Position numbers and translations under genes: made by a program
Notes under the pieces: generated by a model
What the model saw: the letters and a program-made list of their open reading frames with translations, nothing else
Told to the model about the DNA's origin: nothing
The model's database searches: none
In this document: positions 36,724-50,374 of the stretch, piece by piece
How positions within the stretch are numbered: position 1 is the stretch's first letter
Layout: each line of letters opens with the position of its first letter
From: Daphnia carinata
Lineage: Eukaryota; Arthropoda; Branchiopoda; Diplostraca; Daphniidae
DNA: 64,000 bases
Direction: 5' to 3'
Assembly (NCBI RefSeq): GCF_022539665.2
Contig: NC_081331.1
Coordinates: 2,948,501-3,012,500 of the forward strand

Positions 36724-39700
36724 TGCCTTGGCGTTCCTTTTTTTTTTTTGCTTCTGGTCTTTGTTCTCAGCTTTTAGACGTGCCCCCGTCTACCTGGCAG
36801 GTAAGTATCTATGTCAACCGGAGGAGGGGGCTCGACCTGCCGTGGCACAAATTTTCCATAGGCATAGAAGCAATTGAAAAGGCAACTGGAATAGCTCGAA
36901 AGAGTTTGATGGACCACGAGGTCAGCCACAGTTTAGCAAAAAAAAGAGACTGGCCGCTTGTTGTGTCTGCTGAGAATCGTGCGAAACTTTCTCGCTTGTT
37001 TCTCTGTTTTTTTTTTTTTTCTTGGCTTTGTCGATGGTCCTGTGTGATCAGCCGAAAGAAAAGCTGATTAGATAACATAAATACATTCTGACGTGTACAA
37101 ACGTACCTTCTACAATGTCACATCCTTTTAGTTGTTGATTTTCTCTTGTTTAAATATCCAGAATGAAAAACAAGCTCACAAAAATGAGCGTAACAAACGA
37201 AAAACGTGGAGAAATTAAGTTGAAAAAAAAGCACAGAATAGAAAACATGTAAAGAAGAAGAAGAAGAAAAAAAAGCCTCCAGTTGCGGCTAGGAGGAATG
37301 TCAGACTGACGAGTTTAGTGCTGAACTTGTTTTTGTGTAGCCATCCCTCCCAACTCCCCTTCGCCTCTTTGAGTGTGCGCGACTATAGGCGGTCGGGGAT
37401 CGGGTGTTGTATACCTGGGCTTTGTGCGGAACGTTGGGGGTGTATCATAAGGTAAAAAAAAGAAAAAAGGGAAAGAGAGAGAGAGAGAGAGAGAGTGGTG
37501 GGATGATGAAGGAAGGAGAAGGGGGGATATTCAGGTAGACTCTCCCCAAGGGCAATTTTTCAGTAAGAAATGCATACATGTATACACCTGAGGCTCCCTT
37601 TTTTTCTCGGTCCAGCATTCTCCTTCGATCTTTGAATATTCCTTTCTTCAATCTTTCGCCCACAGATATTTTTTCTTTCATGTGTGTTGTTATTAGCATA
37701 TTTTTTTCTTTCTCTCCAAATGTAGACGAAAATATTTTTCAAAAGCGTTAAAATCAAAGACTTTCTAAACAACAATAGGAGCTAAACAAAGTGTTGGAAT
37801 ACATACGAAGCAATGGAAAGAATCCCGTAGAAAGCGGACTGGATGGCGATCCATCAAAAAACGGAGAGGATGCAATAGAAGGTGTGCAAGATGGCCTATA
37901 ATAGTGTGTTTCATTTGTTTCCAACCTGCGGGGAATGTTGTTTAAGTTGCACATTATAAAAACGTGTATATAGGAAGAAAGCGCTACATTCTGTGCCTTA
38001 CATTTACTTTGCGACACCTGGCGGGTTTTTGAAGGTTGTGTGTCATTTGGCAGTTGGTCTGATCTGCGTGTCAAATGTCTATTGCACGGCAATTCCAGGG
38101 CTCGATCCGTTTGGGTTTTTACATGTCAGCTCAGATAGAACGATCCTTTTTCTTCTTTCGAGTATTTCTATCATTGCCGACCGTCATACATTTCTTGTTG
38201 ATTGTCATTGGTCAAAAATCTCAGTCGTTTGCCCTTTTTTTTGTTGGCATTATTTTTTAACAATCGGATATTGCAAAGAAGCAATCGCAATATTAAATCC
38301 ATATATCGTGCACGAGAACAATAGAATATGTAGCTATTAGGTTGATACGTATTGAAGGAGTGCCTAACTGCGGGGGTTGGTCGAAAAACTTGCGTACAAT
38401 AAGGAATAAAATAATGGCAATCGATGCGCCTATACATGCGGAAGCTCCGACATGGTCCCTGCAATTTACAAACTTCCGGAAACTTATTCGAAGTTGGCAT
38501 CGAAACTCGAAACTTGCATTCGTGTATCAGCGTTAGGCAATATCATAAGGCGCACAACAACAACAGCGCGTGTAATGCCAGTAGACGTTACGTGGCCAAC
38601 GATTCCTGCAAACGATGCGCATCAACATGAACAAGACAGCGAAAAGAAATGAAATAATGAATAACGCACGTATTGCACTTTGGAAATGAATTGTATCGTG
38701 AAATTTGTCCATCATCAGGCGAGTCAAGCTGCACCACGATACACGAACAAGATAATATAGCCAAGGACATACGAAAATATGGGACCCTATCCATATGCTT
38801 GGTTAGAATCAATGTTTTTTTTTTCTCCTATGTCCCGTGATGTTTGTGTATGTCTTACGTAGGAATATAGGATCACCATGGCGACCGACTTGTGTACTTT
38901 CCATGTGTCCCGTTTATATGTATTGCCTTTTTTTCTGTCTCTCTGGGATGACTAATAAAAAACGGGTTTGATAAAATGAAAATAAACAAACGAAAAATTA
39001 ATGATTTTTTATATGTCCTTAAGTTTCTGTTGCGTCTTTTTATTTCAACTGTGTTTTTATTCTTTTGTCAACTGCCATACACACTGGGATATGGCAATAA
39101 AGTGCGTCTACGCCATGTGAAAATGATCGCCCCTGGGCCATAGTTACGAAGGAACCCGCTGATATGCTCTAATGTAATAATCATCATCATCATTATTGGT
39201 CATAAAACCGCGTGTACACAGACGAGTAATATGAAAATGATGAGGCCCAATTTCGATTGCCCCGCCGCCGCGTTCATGACGATGTATTCCGACAGCGAGT
39301 GAGAAATAGAGTAGACTGTATACCATTTTTAAGCTTGAACTAGAAAAAGAAAATGAACAATGGGGTTAAAAATAAAAATTTTCAAAAGAATAAGAAAGAG
39401 CAATTATTTAAGGCCTACATAATTCTCCCCTTTTTCGGGTTTTTCTTCGACTGTCCAAAAAAAGCTCAAAATTCGTTATTCAGTATATGTACAACAGCAC
39501 ACGTATACAAACATTGGATAGTAGATTATTACGTGCCGTAGTACGCACTGTCAGAAAAAAAAAGAGTTTAAAAAGAGTTTTGGATCCAATGGGTGAACGA
39601 CATAGCCATAATTTGCATAGTCTTTGACTGAATGACTGACACGCACACACACACACGTTGACAATGTAGCCGTAGAGGACTTTTAGGCTCAGGTTAAGGT

Positions 39701-40053
39701 AGAATTGAGGGTCATGAAAACGCTGAAAAAGACAGAAGCGCTGAAATATAGGAAGGGGATGTGTGTGTGAATGTGATGCACTTTGGGGCTGGAGTTGCCA
39801 TGTCAACGACTAGTTTTCCACCGACAAACGGAGAGACAAAACACCGAATGAGAAATATACAGATCGATTACGAGAGACGACGTGCGGGGGTGGAACAAAG
39901 TCCGCGTGACCTTCGATCCGTCTGCCATCGCTTTCGATTGTCAACGTAAGAAAGAAAAAATCCTAAAACAAAAACAAAAAAAGGAAATATAAAAAAGGAC
40001 AAAGACAAATGACCACCACCAACCATCACCACCACCCACACAAGTTGGTACAA
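36724..40053. other. Intergenic: upstream of MAPK15, downstream of the FAM110-like gene
   Basis: No gene is seen. The stretch holds A/T runs, a GA tract near 37474-37495 and short meaningless open frames. The part near 40053 is presumably the FAM110-like 3' UTR, with a CACCAC-rich patch near 40012-40040. The MAPK15 promoter should lie just above 36723. Confidence 0.5.
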
Positions 40054-43000
40054 TTACAATCGTGTGCTCTGTCCGTAATAGGCAGTTGTGGTGGCCGGCT
40101 TCGGGATGTGGGTGCTACTGCTGCGAGGTGGCAGCATCGATGGCGATGCCCCAGCTAATTTAGCCAGCTGACCAGTTGAACCGGAAGAAGGAATCGATGA
40201 CGAGACGGGCACGTTCCGACACTTTATTAACCATTTAATGATTCGCGCATTACGTTCTACGATGGATGGTTCACCCATTCCCGGTTGGCTTCCTAATGGC
40301 CGCAAGAACAAACGAATAAAATGATTGTATTCTTAAAGATTGAAGGAAGAGATACCTAACAAGCGGCGCTGCAGGGTGGCGGCCATGTCCTCCGAATCGG
40401 AACTTTCGTACATGTTGTCCACGTGACGCCTTTTACAGTACGAGTCGACCGAACTGACGCTGGAAAAGTAGACGGGCGACGAACGACCCGAAGTGTTCAT
40501 CATCATATCGGGACATTTTCCATGCTGGCCGATTGTATCGAAAAATTGGTCCAGGTCCAGTGGAACGTCTCCGGTGAATTCTGGTGGAACGGCTGGTAGC
40601 AAGTCGGGAGCAAATCGAGACGGACCGACATCCGATTTGGAACGCAAAATGGCTTTGCGTCTCACTTGGTCCGGTTCAACAGTAGAACTTTCCGCGGCTG
40701 ATGGATCTACTCCACTGTCATCCTGCCACGGTGGAGGCAAAGTCCAGGGTTGACTAGTCTGGAATTCAATCACAAAACAAAAGGTTTAAAATTTCGTATC
40801 ATAACTTTCAATTGATGGATTCATTTATACCTGGACGAGACTGGTGGTTTCGTATTTAAAACTGGGCGAACGACTTGCATAATCGGAAGTTGTTGCCCGT
40901 TCGCTCCTGCTGGCGCCGACGCTTCCTCGAGCTCCGGGCCGGCTATTGAATGGAGTTTCGCTCTCATTGGAAGACTCGTCCGATCCCGAACTATTGGATC
41001 CTGTGTCCAAGTGGACGCTACTGCTACGACTCATTCGACTACTACCTCCATCGCTACAGCTCTCCAAATCGGTGGATGCCGAACGGATTTTGCCACCTTT
41101 GACTCCGCCACCGCGTCCGCGTTTCGTATTTTTAGGTGAATTCAAATCCGGGAGCGACTTGTGCAAAATGGGGTTACGCAGCAATAAATTGCGTTGCGTT
41201 TGGATCGCTTCCGATACCGGCAGGATCGTCATGCTTGTCGGAGCTTCTTCGCTTTGGATGCGACGGAAGACGGCAGACTGAGACTTCAATCCAATCGCTT
41301 GTGATGGAGTCGATTGCTGGAATGGCTGACGCGGTGGTTTCCGGCTGGAAACAGGTGATGGATGGGCCACTCGTCCAGCCGGCAGTTGGTGATGTTGACT
41401 TTGTTCTTGACTTAGTAAACGAAGTTTAGCGTTAAGGGCCGGACTTTTGGGTGGGATTGGCGGGGGAGGTGATGGATTGTTTTTATTCATGCGATGTGGC
41501 AACTCGGGCGGTTGATTGCTTTGACAGATGCACGGCAACACTTCCGAAAAGGTGATGCGCGTCCTCATTTTCTTGTTATTGGGGCTGACACCTCCACCTC
41601 CTCCGCTGGAAGGTGATGTCATTGTGCCCGTTTTTCCAGCCGACGACTCGAAGAATCCTATCAAACGGCATGTGCTTTTCGAAGGCACGAGCTTGCGAAC
41701 TTGAAGGTTCTCTTCCGTAGATCCGGGCCGGCTTAGAAAGCGTTTAACGGCCGTAACATTCAATGGAATTGGGTTGTCTTTGCGTATAGATAAACGTCTT
41801 TTCTCCACTGGCGGTGTCGCGTAGTATCCTTCGCGGGATCTGGAATAGCCGACTCCGCCATTTCCATAAGTTCCTGTTGTTTCACTGTCCGTATTCTCCT
41901 GTTGCTGGAGCTGATAGTGTGGGAGAAACGTGGCGGATGTCGCTACAGCCGCCGTCACAGTAGGGAAGACGTGATGTTCCCGAATGCGGGATGTCGGCAA
42001 GCTCAGCATAGGCGAACGATTGGGATGGTGCTGCAGCAATAGCAGCCGGTCGCCCGGACTGTAATGCGGCAGCTCCTGTTTGCGATCCAGTACCCGCTCC
42101 GTTTTGACGTAAAAGGCCTTCGATTCCTCCAATAACTCGACCGCCGTCTTCCGTTTTCCTATTTCAATACAAGATCCAGTTTGATTAGTTGATTTATTCG
42201 TTGATTTATTATTTTTTTAAAGATGTGGTTTGTGATGTTTCCGATAGATGGCAGTGATAGCATTGTATGTTATTGGTGGTTTGCCTGCTGGGTTTCACAG
42301 CGGATTGACACGGGATCGGAAACCGCGTTCAATCGAGGGCGGAAAAAGTCTCACGCAGCCATAATAATAATAAAAAAAGGCAACAACAACCAACAACAAA
42401 AAGAGGCTGAATCTTTACCTGAGGAGAAAAATAATAAAAATATTCCAGTGCCAGCTTCCCCTTTTGCGTATAGCGAACTGCCCCTCCTTTTTCCAACCCC
42501 GCCCAGAAACCTCAATGTCAGCTGACGAACGAACGAGCAGTGTCGATGCCCCGCTTCCGTTTTGACAGGTGTCTCACGCTTCCACCACTTATATATATCA
42601 AAAACCCACACTTCGGCCTTCTTCCCATTGCTTCTCTCGTTTCCTTCCGGACTTGAGCTTCTTGCGTAAGAGCACGTCAGAGGTGTTTCACCTCCGTAAG
42701 AAACCCGCCAAATTCCTTTTTTTTTTAAAAGGGGATATATAAGACAGGTCTTGTTATTTACTTTACCTCCTTTTTTTCTACAGAAAAAAAAAAAGAAAAA
42801 GAATAAAAACATATTTCTATTTCCCTCGGTTTTCTTCTACAGGCCGTCGACGTGAAACTAATCGGTGCCATTGTCTCTTTCTCGTTCTGACTTTTCTCCC
42901 CTTTTACCCATGTCCTGCTCTCTTTTTTCCTTTCCTGTTTCCCGGTGTGCTAGTGCCTCAGCGCACCTGTAATGATTACGGAAAAAAAAATTTATGTTGA

Positions 43001-46000
43001 GACATGCAAAGGCCAATTTTTTCACCATAACTTATGCGCGTGCAGCCATCGCCGAACCCTCCATGCCGCGATCTACTTTTTTTTTGTGTGAGTTTAAAAT
43101 TTAATACGAAGCAACTGCGCACAACAAAATCGACAAGTTATTTTTTTTTACTGCTTCAATGGTAACGGGAAAAATCAAGAAACAGCAGTAGACTCGGAAG
43201 ATGAAATGGGGGAGGTGAAAGAGCTTCCGTTCTGAAACCTTTCAAAAATCTAAAAATTTGACGCTAATCACATCTAAAGGAACACACGTTATTTTTAATG
43301 CTCCTAAGAAAAACGGAAAATAAGACGAAAAAAAAAAGCTTATCTCTTTCCTACCCCCAAAAATGGTCTCCCTTTCTTTCAAGTGTCTACAATTTTATTT
43401 ACTTTACATAGGAAAAAGGGATAGAAAAACTGGTGGTGTTTCATTTCTTCTATCGGCTCGAGCCGGCCGATATCGCTAGCGATATCGGGTGTGATGGAAG
43501 AGGTAGGCTTTGCTTCCCTGTGTCTAAGACAAATATAAAAACAAAGAGAAAACCAGAGAAAAAAAGAAAATAGAGAGAGAGATAACGAGAAAAGGGTCAA
43601 TCGATCTAGTGGCTACCCTCTCGTGCACGTCCGCCTACCCACTCGAAGAAAATTTTTGGAAAACAACCATGAGAAGAGAAAATAAGCTCAAAAAGGGAGA
43701 AGAACTAAAATTAAGAAAACCAAAAAGAAAACAAAAGAAGTGAAGCGTGAATAATGCAGCGTGAAGTGTTTTTTTCTTTTTTTCTTGTGGTTTGGGAAAG
43801 ACTTGTGTACTGTACATCTGTGTGGAACTTTTCGGAGCATAGATATTTTCTACCCCGCCGCTACAGCAATCGATTTAAATGGGGAAAAGAAAAAAAGAAA
43901 AAGTAGTCGTTCGGGTAGAGCTCTCGCGGGACTATTCTACATCGATGGTGTGCTGTGTCGGGAACATTCTCACATCCATCAAGTTAGGAGAGACGGAGCA
44001 ACAACAACAACAAAAAAAAAGCCCTTAAACAACTTTTGAAACAAAACAAAAAAAGTCCCCCCCCCTCCGTACGTGAACGAACGATGGAAAAAATGTACAT
44101 AAAATGCTGAACGATTCCCCTTTTTCGGTAAAGATAAAAAGGTGTCCATGTCACGTATTTTCAAATACATACAGCATATTTTTTTTCTCTCTCTTCTCTC
44201 CTTTTTCAAATTTTATTTTAAGGATCTCCCGTGACGCAGCCGCGCCACGACCACCCGACGTTTTTCGGAGCTGCCCGGCGGGACTGCGCATATGGAACCC
44301 CAACAAACAAGCGTGATGAATGCATAGAGAGAGAGGCAATAGCGCACCGACTGCGATCGGATCACACTGCCTCGCTGTTCTATTTTTATTTTGTTTTTCT
44401 CGTTTGATTTTCTCTGTTTTTTGTTTTTTTTCGAGTTCCTTTTCAAAGGCCACCGTGGCTTACGCTGCGATCGTCAGCTGGCGTTGCGGTTCCGGCCCCC
44501 TTCCAGCAACAACGTCAATAAAAATTTCACGACCGGATGTTAATCATCGATTAGAATCCTCGAAAAAAAAAGGTTAAAGATACGCACGTAGGAAATGAGA
44601 GTATCCGCATGTACGAAAAAGAAAAAAAAAAAAGACGAATCGTGGTCGAAATGGCAAATAGAAATGCGAAAGAAATCCCTGGTGACGACCTGGAAATAGT
44701 TTTTTGGTATAGAGTAATCAGGTTGTCGGGTGACTTTCTCTATGCGGCATCGAATAACAAGAACACAAAGCCCAAGAAAAGCCAAGGATTTAAAAAAAAA
44801 AAAATAATCAAAATGAGAAAGAATAATAGCATCTCGCGTTCCTTTTAGCTAGTCTTGAAAAAGTCATCATCATTAGGGCCGGGACAGGTCGATCGGGAAT
44901 ACATTTCACCGTCAAAAGCTCTTTCTCATTTTCAGAAAAGCTCCAATGTAAATACAAAACAAATCACGACTACATTAATAGAGAACAAACAAAAAATGTT
45001 CGCCGTGTTTACATGTTCCATCCTGCCTTTATACGTACTTGATCATGTACAATCTACGCTTTTTATCGGGAAAAACCGCGCCTATTTTTTTCAATAGTAC
45101 TCGGAGTCACGTCGTGTGGCAAGGATAAAATTCAATTGCGAACGAAGCAAGAAGAGAATTGAAGAAGAGGGAGAACAAAGCGGCTTAACTGCGTGAGCTG
45201 TGTGCTTGTATAGTACATCGGATGACTCTGTCTTGCCCGGTTTAGGTTATCTTACTCCTTCAGCTTGTGGACTTTTCATCGTCCTCCTCTCCGTGCCCGT
45301 CTTCATCGATCAGCGTTTCCTCTCTCTCTCCATGTCGCCCGGTTCATGCGCACGTCCCGAAAGACTTAGTACTCCCGCCAAATCGTGAGTATTTCACGAC
45401 GAGACAGAGTGAGAACGCCAGAACGGGTTGAAGGAATCAATCAATAACAACCGTGAGAGGCTCCTTCTTGCAGCTCCACCTTTTTTTGTCCCACTCCGCT
45501 TGCCTATCTTATCCCAGCGTATGTTTGACAAGGAGTTTTCGCCAATACAAGAAAAACATCCACAACAAGCAACAACTCTTGGCAGAGGCGGGCAGATCGA
45601 AATAGCACTGTTTCCCATGCTAACATCTGTAGGGTTTCCATACGATGATGTTTAAAGGTCGCAGGTTAAAACTCGCTAAACGTTTAGATTGGAGAACTGT
45701 TCGTTTTTCGTGTACATCTTGAGGGGGAAAACGTTTCAAAGGGCCACCGCACGACACCAACGCAAAATCTTTTGGGGTACCCTGTTTTCCCATTTCTTCT
45801 TCCTACACCCATGAACTTGTAATTGACTCCTGTGACGGGCACTTTTTTGATCAGGCACACGATTATAATTCTTAAGAGCCGTCACGGCGAACGAAAAAAG
45901 TTGAGTCATGCAGAGATGAGACACGGTGAAAGCGAAATCTGATTTTTTTCGCACACGATATTAAAGAAAATAAAATGAAACATTTGAATATTTACCCGAG

Positions 46001-46233
46001 AGTTTGGGAGAGTTGTTCGGATGCAGCTGGATCACGTGAGGAGCAGAGTAGATATTATTGAGCGTCCGCAGTGGTCGTGCAAGACTACTCGCTGGCAGGA
46101 CGTTGGACGCATGCGTCGTCGACATCATCACGGGGGCGTGTAGTCTTTTATTTGTTGTTTTGTTGCAATAAATGACTTGATTTTTTCTCTCCTTATTCAA
46201 CTCATCGTCCTCGTCTTCTTTTGGTAGGGTCAT
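40054..46233 (-). CDS. FAM110-like protein
   Basis: This is a 735-residue model in four exons: 46233-45996, 42158-40831, 40758-40356 and 40292-40054. All junctions keep frame with GT-AG sites. The join of exons 1 and 2 reads SPKLSGKRKTAVELLEE and continues SKAFYVKTERVLDRKQE, which resembles the FAM110 block with AKYVKS and RQEP. The C-terminal part has RSKSDVG, LDLDQFFDTIG and ERNARIIKWLIKC, which match the conserved C-terminal region of FAM110 proteins. Vertebrate FAM110 proteins are about 300-370 residues and associate with centrosomes and microtubules. Here a long Ser/Pro-rich, probably disordered middle separates the two conserved blocks. The first of two candidate start codons is used; a second MMSTTHAS methionine lies downstream. 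Intron 1 is 3.8 kb. Confidence 0.75.
43454..43488. repeat. Two perfect palindromes in FAM110-like intron 1
   Basis: CGGCTCGAGCCG (43454-43465) is a perfect 12-bp palindrome. One base later, 43467-43488 is a perfect 22-bp palindrome with 11-bp half-sites reading CCGATATCGCT. TATCGGC before and GCCGATA between them form an additional inverted pair. The cluster is GC-richer than its surroundings. Confidence 0.85.
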
Positions 46234-47843
46234 TCTTTCCTTTTATGGGGGTACCGTATCTTTTCTCTTTTTTGGCACCTTTCTCGTCCACTTTCTTTCT
46301 ACTAGGGCAACTGCCTTTTACCCGAAATCTTGACTAATAGATCTTGTGTTGTTTAGGAAGGGACGGTTGAGTCTATTGAGAAGCGGTGCGCACGTTTGAT
46401 AAAGTTCTCGCAACTGGTCCGACCGATCGTTGCACCACAGTTGATCCCACCAACGCCATACCGTTGACTCTTGAGGATTGCCAGCAACTCGTTTATTTAG
46501 TCAAGTTTTCTTTTCTTCTATATTTCTTGTGATCCCTAAGCTTCTAGGATCTGGAGCGACCTCGATGGCTTAATCACATCATCCATCCATTTCCGAAAGG
46601 GCAATCCCATCTGTGTGTGAAGCGAGACAAGAAGATTTTTACATGTTCCAGAAGAAATAGGAAACGCCAAAATAAATCTCAATACAATTTAGCTATTGTC
46701 GTACTAGAATTAAGGCAACACGAAACTCTTTTCGGGCAAAAAAAAAGACAACGGTATAATCTAACCCAACAAACACGCTCTTTGTTGTTTTGTTATTTTA
46801 CGTGTCAAGGCAAGGCGTCATCTAGGAATAAAGTGAAAGACAAACACATGATGCTCGTGAAAAAGAGACAACTTTCAAGTTGTATACTTTAATGATGGGA
46901 TCGCGAACTCACGTCACTCAAAACACATCGTCGCACGTCGCAAAAACAAGGGCAAAAAGGCAGTCCATTGGAACTTTTGGCACGCAAACTTCATTAAAAT
47001 CATTAGAAAGCCATGGCCGTGAAGTCACACGTTTCTTTTCACCACAATTAAGTGGAGAGAAAAAAGGGACCAAGTCCAGAAGAAACAAAAACGAAACAGG
47101 ATGAAACAAGCGTTACTACTTAAACGCAGCAACCGTGATGACAATACTCGTAACTTGCATTCGATAATGGCGACATGCACGGCTGATTGTTGCAGGCGTA
47201 CTGTTTTGCTTCGCAGACAAGCGGAGAAATCGCCTCGTATAAATATCACCAAGGACTGGCTACTACAATCTGGTCAAATCTAGACTAATAACAAAAAAGG
47301 GTGGCTCGTCCATAAAATGCTGTTGCTCGGGAGTAGTCACGTAAGGCACGGTATTGCTTACAACTTAAGACAAGGGTGGGATTTTTTCGTTCACTGGAGT
47401 CGAATCATAATGCAATTGAAGTAGCAGTCCATAAACCCTGAAACCTACCAACGAAAAGAGTCGTCACGACAACAAACCAAACAATATTTCTCCGTTGAAA
47501 GGAACAAAAAAGACCCTTTCGACCTTTCAATATACAAAACATCTTATACACTTTGGATGGATAAAGGATCACGCGTCATTAAACCGAGCAGACGACTTGG
47601 GAAGGTTTCCAAATTCATAGTCTTAAAGAAATAACAAACACAAGCCAACGTAAAATAAAAAGAAGATACAAAGAATAAACATCAGCTTACCTGCTTTCGA
47701 CGATGGAACGCGTCACGAATATAATCAGATGAGGGTTGAAAATATCAAAAAGAGGGGATCAAAACAACTAAACGAATTGGTGATACAAAATTTATTTTCC
47801 CCTTTCAGCTGCACTGGCTACCGGTAAACAGGGAAAGCTTTAC

Positions 47844-47880
<37 letters not shown>

Positions 47881-50374
47881 AACTAGTACGACTTACGTAG
47901 CCGGTTAACAACAGTAGACTGCACAGAAAGGTTCGACCACGAGGTCTCTAGTAGTACCTGTGTTGGGCGCCGAGTACGAACAGAAGAAGTAAAAGAGAGA
48001 GAGAAAGAGAAGACTTGAGGATATAATAATATTGAAAAACCTAGCCAGTCAGAAAGAGCGACAGGACGAAAATGAAAAAAAAAAGAACATAAATAAATCA
48101 GAAAAACAAAACAAAAAGAAACGCCGTCCTGGTGGTGGGAAATGGCAACTTTTTTTATTTTTTTCTTTTGCTCGGCCTACTAAGCTCTAGACTGAGACGA
48201 GACGATCTTTTGTTTTGTTTTTGTTTGTTTTTTACCAAGCTTTCCGCAAAAGCTCTTTTCCTAATAAGAGTCTTCCTTTCATATCCAATTGTCTTCAAAT
48301 GGTTTGGTATATTTTTAGCCAAAACCCGCAAAGAAAAAAGTTGCCGATGATGCATCGCTAAAAAGACTACACAGGCCCGGAGGCCACGATTCGATTCCTC
48401 ACAGTCCTGATTCCTGACCTCAAAATGGCACACTCGTGCGAGCATTCATCGTGCGACGTATTAATATGTAATGGCCTCCCCTCCGCCTACCAACGGGTTT
48501 CGTCTTATATTTTATTTTACGGTTGGAATGTTCACGCAATCCGATCAACAGCGTGAATGAAGCAAGGGGGAAAGGTTAATCACTCATTTAAGAGGTACTA
48601 AAGGATATGAAGGAAATTCAAAGAAATTTTTAAAAAGAAAATGAAAATTAATTTGCTTATGGCTGACTAATCGAATAATATGGAATCGTGCACCGTGTAC
48701 GGGAAATCGAGGCACTGCACAGAGGACAGGGAAACATGATTTCAGTAAGACAGTAACGGTTAACTGGTTTTCGAGACCGATCGCTGTGCCAGTAGGGGGG
48801 AAGAGAGGACAAACAATGACTCTCTTCGCTGCTGGATGCAAAAAGCGCAGAGAAACATAACACTGAAGTTTTTCTCTATTTTATTATTATTTTTCTTTTT
48901 TATCTTTGCCCTGTTTGTTGAAGACGACGAGGAAACGAGAAGAGAGCGACGAGAACGATTCGCTGCCTCAGGGTTTTTCTCTGGGTTTCTAATACTAATT
49001 ATCCATCTCTCTCAGTCTAGCTTCTCCCCTCTCTCTCTTTCTCTCTTCTCTGCTTCGTTGTGTTATCACTTCACAACAATCTCTTTCCAGGTTGCTCATT
49101 TACAAACAATTCAATCAAGTGAATAATTCCTCAAAAAGAAAAAGAAGTTGAGATGAGAAGAGGCCTCTGTTCACACAGCAGCCGCCATCTTAACAGTCAC
49201 CCTTAAAAAAGTAGGTCTAGAGTCTCATTATCAGAGCGATATATAGAGGCTTCAAATCTTTTGTCACTTCATCTCTTGACTTAGACTTGTTGCATTTACT
49301 TTAGACATTAGGCGAGAACAATGGCCAAGCGAATATATTCGCGCTTCACGAGTCGTTTGTCGAGTCAAACCGTGCGATAGTTTTTCGCCATTTTGTTGTC
49401 TTCAACAGGTGGGCAGGTAACCGTGACATTTTTTTGTTGTCGTTTTCATTTACTAGTAAAACAGACTATTGCCCGCGTACCTTACACACTCGCATTTCTT
49501 GGAGCCACCGTGGTTTTTACGCAACATCAGGCAGCATCGGTAGCGGTATATTGCGTGACGGATATTAGTATAAAGACCTTTTCAACGAAGACTAAAATTA
49601 CTCTGCATTATAATGCATTGCTCTCTACTTGAAAAGGAAACGTTAGGCTTCAATGGCGTGTGTCTCCGAACGACCCAGACCACAATTAATGCGAAAAGAG
49701 AAACCCAGGTTTCGCGCTCGTGCTACGTGTATAGGAGCAACGGCTAAACAGGTGTAGTTTCGAGAAAACCAAAAAGAATTTTTTTAAATGCTCGCTCGAC
49801 AATAACGGCATATTATCAAAGGACTTAATAATCCTGTTTCAACTCAGAAATCACGTTATAATCTAAAATGGTAGATTGACCCGGGTTGACCGTATGTCGT
49901 GGACGCACGAGTAATATCAACGTGAAATTGTCATCAGCTACTTCCAAATAGGACAAAGCTGCTAGGAAGCAAAACTTGTTTTTGGTTCTCTTTCTCTTCA
50001 TTATGAAGTTCATGCGTCAGCTTCATTTATGGTCATCGGACCGTTCGATTTTCAACTAAACATGAAAACCGGCTTTATTATTGACCACACGCTTCGCGTA
50101 AAAAAACGGATGTCCGGTTGACCGACCTGTTCAACACTTCCCATCATAGTCGTATTGGAGGAAACACCGAATCCGCTTCGGACAAGCCCACTATATATTG
50201 AAAAAAAAAGAACCACTCCTAAATGAATGCTCTCTTAATAATTAGAAAAAATTCGAAATTTTGTATTGAAACGTTTTTTTTTACAAGTCCGATTAGAATT
50301 GACATGAAAATAAAAAAAAAAATGCAAATGTGAGGTACCGTGGCAATTTTGAAATGACTTCAGGTCGATAAGCG
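46234..50374. other. Upstream region of the FAM110-like gene; 3' flank of geminin
   Basis: I see no coding gene. On the minus strand a strong splice donor (AAGCAG|GTAAGC, exon end at 47691) could mark a non-coding first exon of the FAM110-like gene. Several other GTAAGT-like donors lie between 47.4 and 47.9 kb. A GA microsatellite lies at 47847-47877. Confidence 0.4.
47847..47877. repeat. (AG)n microsatellite
   Basis: About fifteen AG units near the putative upstream exon of the FAM110-like gene. Confidence 0.9.

Noticed and set aside
48388-48402. GATTCGATTCC resembling a tRNA B box
   Set aside because: No matching A box, acceptor stem or anticodon arm could be folded around it.
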